DNA of 64,000 nucleotides from NCBI RefSeq assembly GCF_958431955.1, contig NZ_CAUASN010000001.1:186001-250000 (forward strand), read 5' to 3'. Each line of letters begins with the position of its first letter. The first letter of the stretch is position 1. This DNA comes from an uncultured Adlercreutzia sp. GTDB taxonomy: Bacteria; Actinomycetota; Coriobacteriia; Coriobacteriales; Eggerthellaceae. The notes beneath the pieces were generated by a model, which made no database searches, was not told the origin of the DNA, and worked only from the letters and a program-made list of their open reading frames with translations. Below, one piece after another: positions 40,858-47,863 of this stretch. The position numbers and the translations under genes are program-made.

Positions 40858-40905
40858 TTTACAATCACGCTGACATTCTAATATATATTCAGCATGATTG
40901 TAAAA
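40857..40905. promoter_or_regulatory. Operator of AbiE module 1
   Basis: TTTTACAATCACGCTGA (40857-40873) and the complement of 40889-40905 agree at 16 of 17 positions around a 15-base AT-rich spacer. It begins at the first base of the AbiEi start codon. AbiEi antitoxins are known to bind inverted repeats in their own promoter, so this is the expected autoregulatory site. Confidence 0.75.
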
Positions 40906-41265
40906 TATAGTTCAGTAGATACCTGGCTGGTAAGTCTGGTTTTTCATTTGACAGATCTTTGCCGTGCGAATCATTTCGCCCCGGCAATCGCAGGGGTCCA
41001 GAACGCTCTCATGCCGAACTCGCGCCTCTTCATCGCACGCCCATCTTCCTCCCCTTCCGAACAGATTAGATTCCTTCAAGTATAACCATCTCGCTAGGAT
41101 ATGTCCTGTGGGGCGCGATGCCTAGGGTTTTTCTGCATGCTTTGCAATGTTAAGCTATGCTGTCGGTTCAAGCGCGATATGCGGTGCGTCCAGCCAATAC
41201 CCGCACGGGATATGAGAGGACGCGCCTCTTCTCGTCCTGTAGCCTGAACATGAAAGGAGGCGTGA
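40906..41265. other. Gene-free stretch between AbiE module 1 and AraC gene
   Basis: About 360 bases with lower GC than the flanks. A 63-codon plus-strand frame at 40894-41085 starts inside the operator repeat and has no ribosome site, so I do not call it. The right end contains the AAAGGAGG ribosome site of the AraC-type gene. No clear dyad or promoter stands out. Confidence 0.4.
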
Positions 41266-42123
41266 GTGAGCCAGCTTGAGAACCTGAACCGCGCCATGGG
41301 CTACGTTGAAGATCACCTGGATGGGACACTCGATGTGGAGAAGCTTTCCCGCATCGCCGGGTGCTCTCAGTACCAGCTCCTGCGGATGTTCCCCTACCTG
41401 GCGGGAGTGACGCTTTCGGAGTACGTCAGGCGCCGGGCGATGACGAGCGCCGCATACGACCTGGTGTCAACCGACGCGAAGGTGGTAGACGTGGCTCTGA
41501 GGTACGGGTACGACTCCCCGACATCGTTCAGCAGGGCGTTTCGAAGCGTGCACGGCGTATCGCCGAGTGAGGCGCGCCTGCCCGGTACCAAGCTCAAGCT
41601 CCATCCGCGCCTTGCGTTCGCGCTATCCGTGAAGGGAGAAGAGGCAATGGACTACAAGATCATTGAGCAGCCGTCTTTCCGCGTGGTCGGGATACCGTCC
41701 GACAACGGGAAGTGGGATGTCGAGGGCGCTGGGGCGAAGGCCACCGAGTACTGGGCGAAGCTCGGGCCGGACGTCCACAAGGTGCTGAGCCTGATGGACG
41801 GCAGCGAGCCTGCGGGCCTGTTGGGCGTCCAGTTCTGCGACGACGGCGAGTTCGACTGCTACATGGCCTGCGTGGCCACGGGCCAGCCGTGCCCCGAGGG
41901 CATGGAAGAGCGCGTCGTCGAGGCGGCCACCTACGCGGTCTTCGAGTGCGTCGGGCCGATGCCCGATGCCATGAACGAGCTGTGGCATCGCATCCTCGCC
42001 GAATGGCTGCCGGCCTCCGGGTACCAGTGGGCCTCGGGCACCGACGTCGAGAGGTACTTCACGCCGGCCATGACCGCACCGGACAGCAGGAGCGAGGTCT
42101 GGCTTCCCGTGGTCAAGGCCTAG
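41266..42123 (+). CDS. AraC-family regulator with GyrI-like effector domain
   Basis: 285 residues. The start is GTG at 41266, chosen for AAAGGAGG upstream; another GTG lies at 41262 out of frame. Residues 1-105 are the double helix-turn-helix AraC domain (DVEKLSRIAGCSQYQLLRMF, VVDVALRYGYDSPTSFSRAFRSVHG). Residues about 125-285 are a GyrI-like ligand-binding domain (DYKIIEQPSFRVVGIPS, then YAVFECVGPMPDAMNELWHRI). This is the Rob/SoxS-GyrI fusion type that senses cationic or hydrophobic small molecules. A second GyrI-like protein is encoded next. Confidence 0.9.
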   Translation: MSQLENLNRAMGYVEDHLDGTLDVEKLSRIAGCSQYQLLRMFPYLAGVTLSEYVRRRAMTSAAYDLVSTDAKVVDVALRYGYDSPTSFSRAFRSVHGVSPSEARLPGTKLKLHPRLAFALSVKGEEAMDYKIIEQPSFRVVGIPSDNGKWDVEGAGAKATEYWAKLGPDVHKVLSLMDGSEPAGLLGVQFCDDGEFDCYMACVATGQPCPEGMEERVVEAATYAVFECVGPMPDAMNELWHRILAEWLPASGYQWASGTDVERYFTPAMTAPDSRSEVWLPVVKA

Positions 42124-42192
42124 GGTTTCCCGGCCGCGTTCGCCGACAGCCAGCAGCAACCAGCAATCATCACGTAAGGAGCAGGGAACCCC

Positions 42193-42828
42193 ATGCCGTT
42201 CGATTACAAGAAAGAGTACAAGGACATCTACCAGCCGTCGAAGAAGCCGGCTCTCATAGAAATGCCGCCGATCAACTACGTGGCTGTGCGCGGCAAAGGC
42301 GACCCGAACGAGGAAGACGGCGAATACCAGCGCGCCCTCCAGCTACTCTACGGCATCTCCTTCACCATCAAGATGTCCCCCAAGTCGGGTCACGATATCG
42401 AGGGGTATACGCCCTACGTCGTTCCGCCGCTGGAAGGCTTCTGGACTTTCCCGGAGCCCATCGAGCAGCTGGACCCGAAGCGCAAAGCCGAGCTCGAGTG
42501 GATAAGCTGCATCAGGCTGCCCGAGTTCGTAACGCCCGCCGTGTTCAACTGGGCAGTGCAGGAGGCCGCGCGCAAGAAAAAGGCCGACTTCTCGAAGGCG
42601 GAGATGATCACGGTGGACGAGGGGCTGTGCGTGCAGTGCATGCACATCGGGCCCTACGACGACGAGCCCGCAACAATCGACGCGCTGAGAAGCTATGCCG
42701 AGTCGGAGGGCCTGCAGTTCGACCAAAGCGGGCAGCGCCTCCACCACGAGATCTACCTCTCAGACCCCAGGCGCGTTGCCCCCGAGCGCCTGAAAACAGT
42801 CCTCCGCATCCCCGTGAGGCCCGCGTAG
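42193..42828 (+). CDS. GyrI-like small-molecule-binding protein
   Basis: 211 residues, 69 bases after the AraC-type gene and preceded by GGAGCAGGG. It begins FDYKKEYKDIYQPSKKP and carries the GyrI-like pattern PALIEMPPINYVAVRGKGDPN, ending HHEIYLSDPRRVAPERLKTVLRIPV. Stand-alone GyrI-like proteins bind, and in some cases hydrolyse, cyclopropane-type or other toxic small molecules. A strong terminator follows, so it ends a two-gene unit with the AraC regulator. Confidence 0.87.
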   Translation: MPFDYKKEYKDIYQPSKKPALIEMPPINYVAVRGKGDPNEEDGEYQRALQLLYGISFTIKMSPKSGHDIEGYTPYVVPPLEGFWTFPEPIEQLDPKRKAELEWISCIRLPEFVTPAVFNWAVQEAARKKKADFSKAEMITVDEGLCVQCMHIGPYDDEPATIDALRSYAESEGLQFDQSGQRLHHEIYLSDPRRVAPERLKTVLRIPVRPA

Positions 42829-42865
42829 GCAGGCGTGTCGCCAACCACATATCTGGCCAGAAAAG

Positions 42866-42903
42866 AAAGCCTGCCGAGGACAAATCGGCAGGCTTTGCTA
42901 TTT
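42866..42903 (+). terminator. Rho-independent terminator
   Basis: A perfect 12-bp stem, AAAGCCTGCCGA (42866-42877) with TCGGCAGGCTTT (42885-42896), closes a 7-base loop and is followed by GCTATTT. It lies 38 bases after the GyrI-like stop. Confidence 0.8.
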
Positions 42904-43029
42904 AAGCATTTTCCAATTCTCCTAAAAATCGGACTAATGCGACTATTGTTCCAGGTTGTAATACGCGGTAACCTCGAAAGCACGTTTTGCGCGAAACATC
43001 TAGGGACAACCGCATATGAAGGAGAAGGC

Positions 43030-44058
43030 ATGGCTGAAAGAAAGCTGGCTTCGGTTCAATACGTCCACGATGTCGCGCCGATTGAAGGAGCCGATCGCAT
43101 TGAGCTCGTTCGAGTTCTCGGGTGGCAATGTGTTGCAAAGAAAGGAGAGTTTCGGAAGGGCGATTTGGCGGTTTATTTCGAGATAGACTCGTTTCTACCC
43201 ATTGCGCCAGAATTTGAGTTCTTGCGTTCGGGTTCGTACAAGAATTCCGATTTGCTTGGCGAGGGCTTCCGCCTGAAAACTCAACGGTTCCGTGGGCAAA
43301 TTTCCCAAGGGCTCGTTTTACCGCTCTCCATTCTTCCAGAAGGGGACTGGGCCATCAATCAGAACGTTGCCGATGTCCTGGGCGTACGGAAGTGGGAGAT
43401 ATCCGAGCGAGCCACAAGCGGAGGCACAGTCGTTGCCGACTTTCCGACGGAAATTCCCAAAACCGGAGAGTTGCGCATACAGTCAGCTCCTGAGCTCATA
43501 AAGGAGTTTGCCGATGTGCCCTACTACATCACTACGAAAATGGATGGGACAAGCGTCACTATGGCGCGAATCGATGGGACGTTCAGGGTGTGCGGCCACA
43601 ACTCCGAGTACGCCGATGATGGCAAGTGCGACTTTTGGCGCTACGCTCACGAACATGGCATCGAGGAGCGGCTAAGGGAGCACGGGTTAGACAATCTTGC
43701 CATCCAGGGGGAGTTCTGCGCAGCCGGTATTCAGAAGAACCCGTTGCGACTTGTGCGGCCGGGTTGGTACGTGTTTACCATGTATGACATCGCGGCGCGC
43801 CGGCGACTGGGGTTGGAGGCCATGAGGAATGTAAGTGACGATCTGGGCCTGGAAATGGCCCCTATTGAAGAGACGGGCGATGGCCTGCCCTATGCCGCCG
43901 TGGACGAACTGCTTGAGCGGGCGCGGGGATGTTACTCGAGCGGTGTGACCAAGGAAGGCATCGTAGTGCGTTCGCAGGAGCCCGTTTACAGCCAGATCGC
44001 TCAAGGCCCGCTTTCCATGAAGGTCATTAACAACGACTACTTGTTGCGAGAGAAATAG
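43030..44058 (+). CDS. RNA ligase of the DraRnl (Rnl5, DRB0094) type
   Basis: 342 residues from the ATG at 43030 (GAAGGAGAAGGC upstream). Residues 1-110 match the N-terminal OB-like domain of this family (ASVQYVHDVAPIEGADRIEL, KGDLAVYFEIDSFLP). The nucleotidyltransferase domain has motif I KMDGTS with Lys170 as the AMP acceptor, motif III around IQGEF (Glu228), motif IV KEGIVVR (308-314) and motif V SMKVIN (Lys331). All motifs are intact, so it should be an active ATP-dependent RNA or RNA-DNA nick ligase. It is followed after 8 bases by a phosphoesterase gene. Confidence 0.9.
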   Translation: MAERKLASVQYVHDVAPIEGADRIELVRVLGWQCVAKKGEFRKGDLAVYFEIDSFLPIAPEFEFLRSGSYKNSDLLGEGFRLKTQRFRGQISQGLVLPLSILPEGDWAINQNVADVLGVRKWEISERATSGGTVVADFPTEIPKTGELRIQSAPELIKEFADVPYYITTKMDGTSVTMARIDGTFRVCGHNSEYADDGKCDFWRYAHEHGIEERLREHGLDNLAIQGEFCAAGIQKNPLRLVRPGWYVFTMYDIAARRRLGLEAMRNVSDDLGLEMAPIEETGDGLPYAAVDELLERARGCYSSGVTKEGIVVRSQEPVYSQIAQGPLSMKVINNDYLLREK

Positions 44059-44066
44059 GGGTGACC

Positions 44067-44855
44067 ATGGGAAAAACGTTGGTGGTAGGCGACCTGCACT
44101 GCAAGATGTCGTTGGTGCTGCCGCGGGCGACAGATACGGCACTGAGCCATTGCTGCGACTCCATTGTGCTGTCAGGCGACCTGTGCGACGACTGGGGCGT
44201 GGACGGCCGAGCCATGGTGCGGCAGCTGGAATATGCAGCGGAATGGAAGGCAAAGGCAGAGGCCTTGAAACTACGGGTGGCCGTGCTCATGGGGAACCAT
44301 GATGCGGCCTATCTGGGGCTTGCGAGCTATGGCTTCACCAACGAAGACGTGCGCGAAGAAGTTGCAGCGCTGCTTTCCGATGGGCTGGGTGTAAGGGTGG
44401 CCGCAGTCGTAGGTGGCCGTTTGGTAACCCATGCGGGTCTTACAGGTGCATGGGCGCATCGCGTCGGCATTGAGGAAGGCACAGAGGCGGGGGAAGTTGC
44501 TGCGCACTTGAACGACATGTATGCCAATCAGGCGCAGTGGCGATCGCTTATTTCTTGTGGCCCGGCACGCCACGGTTGGGGCTTGCCGGGGCCGTTGTGG
44601 GCTGATCGACGCGAGTTGCTGTGCGATCCGTTCCCTGGCCTATCCCAGATTGTAGGACATACGCCAATCGAGGCAGCATCGAGCTACGAGGCTGAGTCAG
44701 GCGAGAGTTTCTGGTTCCTCGATACCATGAGTCTGTATCGCAGCGGTCGGCCTATCGGTGATGCGACGGCGTTGGTGGTGGGGCATGGAGAGACGGAGGT
44801 TGTGCCGCTGTTTGATGAGTGGGAAAGTGCGGTGATGGATTTCTGCGAAAGGTGA
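44067..44855 (+). CDS. Calcineurin-like metallophosphoesterase paired with RNA ligase
   Basis: 262 residues from the ATG at 44067; a GTG at 44061 is possible. Metal-binding motifs are complete: GDLH (8-11), GDLCDD (37-42), GNHD (76-79), THAGL with His122 and GHTP with His198. The order and the THAG/GHTP pair fit the PPP-like branch that includes the phosphatase parts of Pnkp and ApaH-type enzymes. With the ligase upstream it makes a likely end-healing and sealing pair. A purely nucleotide-hydrolysing role (Ap4A or similar) is the main alternative. Confidence 0.85.
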   Translation: MGKTLVVGDLHCKMSLVLPRATDTALSHCCDSIVLSGDLCDDWGVDGRAMVRQLEYAAEWKAKAEALKLRVAVLMGNHDAAYLGLASYGFTNEDVREEVAALLSDGLGVRVAAVVGGRLVTHAGLTGAWAHRVGIEEGTEAGEVAAHLNDMYANQAQWRSLISCGPARHGWGLPGPLWADRRELLCDPFPGLSQIVGHTPIEAASSYEAESGESFWFLDTMSLYRSGRPIGDATALVVGHGETEVVPLFDEWESAVMDFCER

Positions 44856-44886
44856 CGAATCGGTTGGCTGCTTCAACCGGCGGAAT

Positions 44887-44933
44887 TAGCACAAACATAC
44901 ACATGAACCGAGTTAGTGTGTATGTTTGTGCTA
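44887..44933. promoter_or_regulatory. Operator of AbiE module 2
   Basis: TAGCACAAACATACACA (44887-44903) and TGTGTATGTTTGTGCTA (44917-44933) are perfect 17-bp complements around a 13-base spacer. The second arm ends 11 bases before the AbiEi start at 44945. Its sequence is unrelated to the module 1 operator, so the two antitoxins should not cross-repress. Confidence 0.8.
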
Positions 44934-44944
44934 TCATCTGCACT

Positions 44945-45496
44945 ATGAAAGACGTAGTGCTCACATACGAAAGCGCCCTGGAGGAAGCTGGGTCGAGGGG
45001 CGCGCTCGAGACCAAAGTCAGAAGCGGAGGGCTCTTCAAGATCGGCCGTGGAATCTACTCCTCAAGCGAGCACCCCGATCCTCTTGTCGTTGCCTATGTT
45101 CTCTATCCGGACGCAGTCATCACGATGGACAGCGCGCTTGCATCGTACGGACTGACTGATGTCCCTCCCAACAAGGTGCACCTTGCAACCGCTCGTGACG
45201 CAACGAGGATTTCTCGCCCGGGCTATCGCCAGTACTTCACGGAGCGAGAGCTCCTCGATCCAGGGGCGGTCGAGAAGGACATCGGGCACGGCATCATCCG
45301 CATATACGATCGGGAGCGCTTGCTCGTTGAGGTGATGCGCCGCCAAGCGACGCTTCCACTCGACTACTACAGAGAGGTCATAGCCTCTTACAGGCGCATA
45401 TCCGAAGACTTGGATATCAGGCTCGTGGAGGACTACATGGCGCTGTTCAAGAGGCAGGACGCGATGTTCGACATACTGCAGAGGGAGGTGCTCTAG
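44945..45496 (+). CDS. abiEi: AbiEi-type antitoxin, module 2
   Basis: 183 residues from the ATG at 44945. No ribosome site is visible, so the mRNA may be leaderless or nearly so, starting at the operator. The sequence LTYESALEEAGSRGALETKVRSGGLFKIGRGIYSS is the winged-helix part, and VVAYVLYPDAVITMDSALASYGLTD plus IIRIYDRERLLVEVMRR the antitoxin domain. Directly followed by the toxin gene with no gap. Confidence 0.87.
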   Translation: MKDVVLTYESALEEAGSRGALETKVRSGGLFKIGRGIYSSSEHPDPLVVAYVLYPDAVITMDSALASYGLTDVPPNKVHLATARDATRISRPGYRQYFTERELLDPGAVEKDIGHGIIRIYDRERLLVEVMRRQATLPLDYYREVIASYRRISEDLDIRLVEDYMALFKRQDAMFDILQREVL

Positions 45497-46303
45497 ATGG
45501 AAGACCTCGCAAGAATCAGGGGTTCCTACATAAACGACGGCATGAGCTACGCGCAGGCGGAGGCCAGATGCGCCCAAGATGCGATGCTGGATCTCATCGC
45601 CAAGTCGACGCTCGCCGACAACATCACCATCAAGGGCGGCGTGCTCATGCAGCATGTCTCCAAGGATGCGCGCCGCGCCACAACAGACTTCGATCTCGAC
45701 TTCGTCCGCTATCCGATAGCGGACGCTTCGATCAGGAAGTTTGTCGACGCCCTCAAGGCAGGAGGCTCTGCCTTCTCCGTCAAACTCACTGGGAGCATCG
45801 AGGAGCTCAAGCACCAAGACTACAGCGGGAAGCGTATCCACGTGATCATATCGGATGGCCTGGGCAACTCTATCGAAAGCAAGGTGGACATAGGGGTCCA
45901 CACTCTCGTTTCTCCCGAGCTCAAGGACGTCTGCTTCGACCTTTCCAAACTCGACGAATCGGTAACCTTGCTGGCGGACAGCAACGAGCAGATGGTCGCT
46001 GAAAAGCTGCGCTCGCTCCTCCGTATCGGAGCTGCGTCGACCCGCTATAAGGATGTCTTCGATATCTACTACCTGCTCGCCGTCAAGGGCGTAGGCCCAG
46101 AAAAGCTTGGCGATGCCCTGGACGCCCTCGTGCTCAACGACGCTTCCATGCGCGAGCGAAGCTATAGCGACATCGCAAGCAGGCTTCGAAGTGTGTTCTC
46201 TAATCGAAGGTTCGCAAGTCAACTCTCAAGAGCCAAGAACGACTGGCTTGAAGTCTCGCCAGGGAAGGCGACTTCAGCAATCGTGAAGTACTTCTCCGAA
46301 TAA
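45497..46303 (+). CDS. abiEii: AbiEii-type nucleotidyltransferase toxin, module 2
   Basis: 268 residues, starting on the base after the AbiEi stop, with AGAGGGAGGTGCTC upstream. Core motifs are ITIKGGVLMQHV and RATTDFDLDFVRYP (GG and DxD type), KVDIGVHT, and EQMVAEKLRSLLRIG with RYKDVFDIYYL, the AbiEii hallmark. It diverges strongly from the module 1 toxin. Catalytic residues appear intact. Confidence 0.9.
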   Translation: MEDLARIRGSYINDGMSYAQAEARCAQDAMLDLIAKSTLADNITIKGGVLMQHVSKDARRATTDFDLDFVRYPIADASIRKFVDALKAGGSAFSVKLTGSIEELKHQDYSGKRIHVIISDGLGNSIESKVDIGVHTLVSPELKDVCFDLSKLDESVTLLADSNEQMVAEKLRSLLRIGAASTRYKDVFDIYYLLAVKGVGPEKLGDALDALVLNDASMRERSYSDIASRLRSVFSNRRFASQLSRAKNDWLEVSPGKATSAIVKYFSE

Positions 46304-46647
46304 CTCGTAGGTCTGCGAACGAGTGCATACATGGCTCAAGGGCTCGGGGCCCAATCAGAACATCATCACGAGCAAGCCACACGCGACCGCTCGCTAGAGA
46401 TAGCAATGGCTACTTGCTGTTGATGAATCGCCCTTTCTGCTATCCAGTATTCCAGTAGGTTCCTTTGGGCGGATTTGTGCAACTATCCACAATGGCGAAC
46501 AATTGAAGCAGCAAGACGTGACATATTGCATCTCCAGCATGCAAGCAATGGCTTGGTGGAGCAACGTCAAGCCATTGCTTTGTCTCGATTCAAAATGAGT
46601 CAACCCCGATAAAACGCGTTAGAAAAGCACGCTTTTGAACTGGCGTT
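46304..46647. other. Gene-free stretch between AbiE module 2 and guaA
   Basis: About 340 bases of lower GC without a supported gene. It contains a perfect 13-bp hairpin at 46543-46580 (AAGCAATGGCTTG with its complement, 12-base loop) and a weak AAAAGC/GCTTTT hairpin close to the guaA stop that may end that gene's transcript. Short frames here are not protein-like. It looks like the scar of an accessory insertion at the edge of the AbiE island. Confidence 0.45.
46543..46580. terminator. 13-bp perfect hairpin
   Basis: AAGCAATGGCTTG (46543-46555) pairs with CAAGCCATTGCTT (46568-46580) around 12 bases. It lies 240 bases after the AbiEii stop and 68 bases beyond the guaA stop. It may be a transcript end for one or both; the T run is poor. 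Confidence 0.4.
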
Positions 46648-47628
46648 TTACTCCCACTCCACCGTGCCGACGGGCTTGGGGGTGAGGTCGTAGGCGACGC
46701 GGCAGATGCCGGGCACTTCGTGGGTGATGCGGTCGGTCATGCGCTTCAGCAACGCCCAGTCCAGTTCGGGCACCTCGGCGGTCATCACGTCCACGGTGTT
46801 GATGGCGCGGATGATGGCGGGCCACTCGTAGGCGCGCACGCCGTCGCGCACGCCGGTGGCGCGCACGTCGGGCACCACGGCGAAGTACTGCCAGGCGCCC
46901 ACGTTCGCCGCCTCCATTTCCTCGCGCACGATGGCGTCGGCCTCGCGCAGCGCCTCCAGGCGGTCGCGGGTGATGGCGCCCAGGCAGCGTACGCCCAGAC
47001 CGGGGCCGGGGAAGGGCTGGCGCTCCACCATGGACTCGGGCAGCCCCAGCTCGCGGCCGACGACGCGCACCTCGTCCTTGTACAGCAGCTTCACGGGCTC
47101 CACCAGGTCGAACTGCAGATCCTCCGGCAGGCCGCCCACGTTGTGGTGGGCCTTCACGCCGTCCTGCGACTCCAGGATGTCGGGATAGATGGTGCCCTGG
47201 GCGAGGAAGTCCACCTCGTCGCCCACCTTGCGGGCCTCTTCCTCGAACACGCGGATGAACTCGCCGCCGATGATCTTGCGCTTGGTCTCCGGCTCGTCCA
47301 CGCCGGCCAGCAGATCCAGGAAGCGGTCAGTGGCGTCCACGTACACCAGGTTCGCGTCCATCTGGTTCTGGAACACGTCGATGACCTGCTCCGACTCGCC
47401 CTTGCGCATAAGGCCGTGGTTCACGTGCACGCACACGAGGTTCTTCCCGATGGCCTTAATGAGCAGCGCGGCCACCACGCTGGAGTCCACGCCGCCGGAC
47501 AGCGCCAGCAGCACCTTCTTGTCGCCGACCTGCTCGCGAATGGCGGCCACTTGCTCGTCGATGAAGGCCTGGGCCAGCTCGGGCGTGGTGATGCGCTCCA
47601 TGTCGTCGGGGCGAACGTTGGAATCCAT
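46648..47628 (-). CDS. guaA: GMP synthase, ATP-pyrophosphatase subunit without glutaminase domain
   Basis: 326 residues. The PP-loop is ALSGGVDSSV near residue 42. AQGTIYPDILES, SHHNVGGLP-like AHHNVGGLPEDL, RQPFPGPGLGVRCLG and the terminal PVGTVEWE are GuaA hallmarks, including the dimerisation domain. Reaction: XMP, ATP and ammonia to GMP. The usual bacterial protein is about 520 residues because a glutamine amidotransferase domain precedes this part. Here it is absent, as in archaeal two-subunit enzymes, and no amidotransferase gene is adjacent. The start is clear at 47626-47628 with CAGGAGGTTCCC. Confidence 0.93.
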   Translation of the reverse strand: MDSNVRPDDMERITTPELAQAFIDEQVAAIREQVGDKKVLLALSGGVDSSVVAALLIKAIGKNLVCVHVNHGLMRKGESEQVIDVFQNQMDANLVYVDATDRFLDLLAGVDEPETKRKIIGGEFIRVFEEEARKVGDEVDFLAQGTIYPDILESQDGVKAHHNVGGLPEDLQFDLVEPVKLLYKDEVRVVGRELGLPESMVERQPFPGPGLGVRCLGAITRDRLEALREADAIVREEMEAANVGAWQYFAVVPDVRATGVRDGVRAYEWPAIIRAINTVDVMTAEVPELDWALLKRMTDRITHEVPGICRVAYDLTPKPVGTVEWE

Positions 47629-47863
47629 GGGAACCTCCTGGGTCTGCAGCGGCTTTTCCGTTGGGGGAATTATAGCAGGGCCGCAACAAGGGGTTTACAG
47701 CGTGGGGAAGTGATCGGCGTGCGCCGCGGGAGCCTTCCATAATGGTGAGCGGGAAGGTCGCGCATGGGACCGCTGCGCGCATGGCGCCGGCTGCGGTAGA
47801 CAGGCGCGCCCCCGCGGCGCGGCTGAGCGCGTGGTAGTTCCGCGTCCCAAGGCGAAAGGAGGC

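Noticed and set aside
40894..41085. 63-codon plus-strand frame after AbiE module 1
   Set aside because: It begins inside the operator repeat, lacks a ribosome site and resembles no protein.
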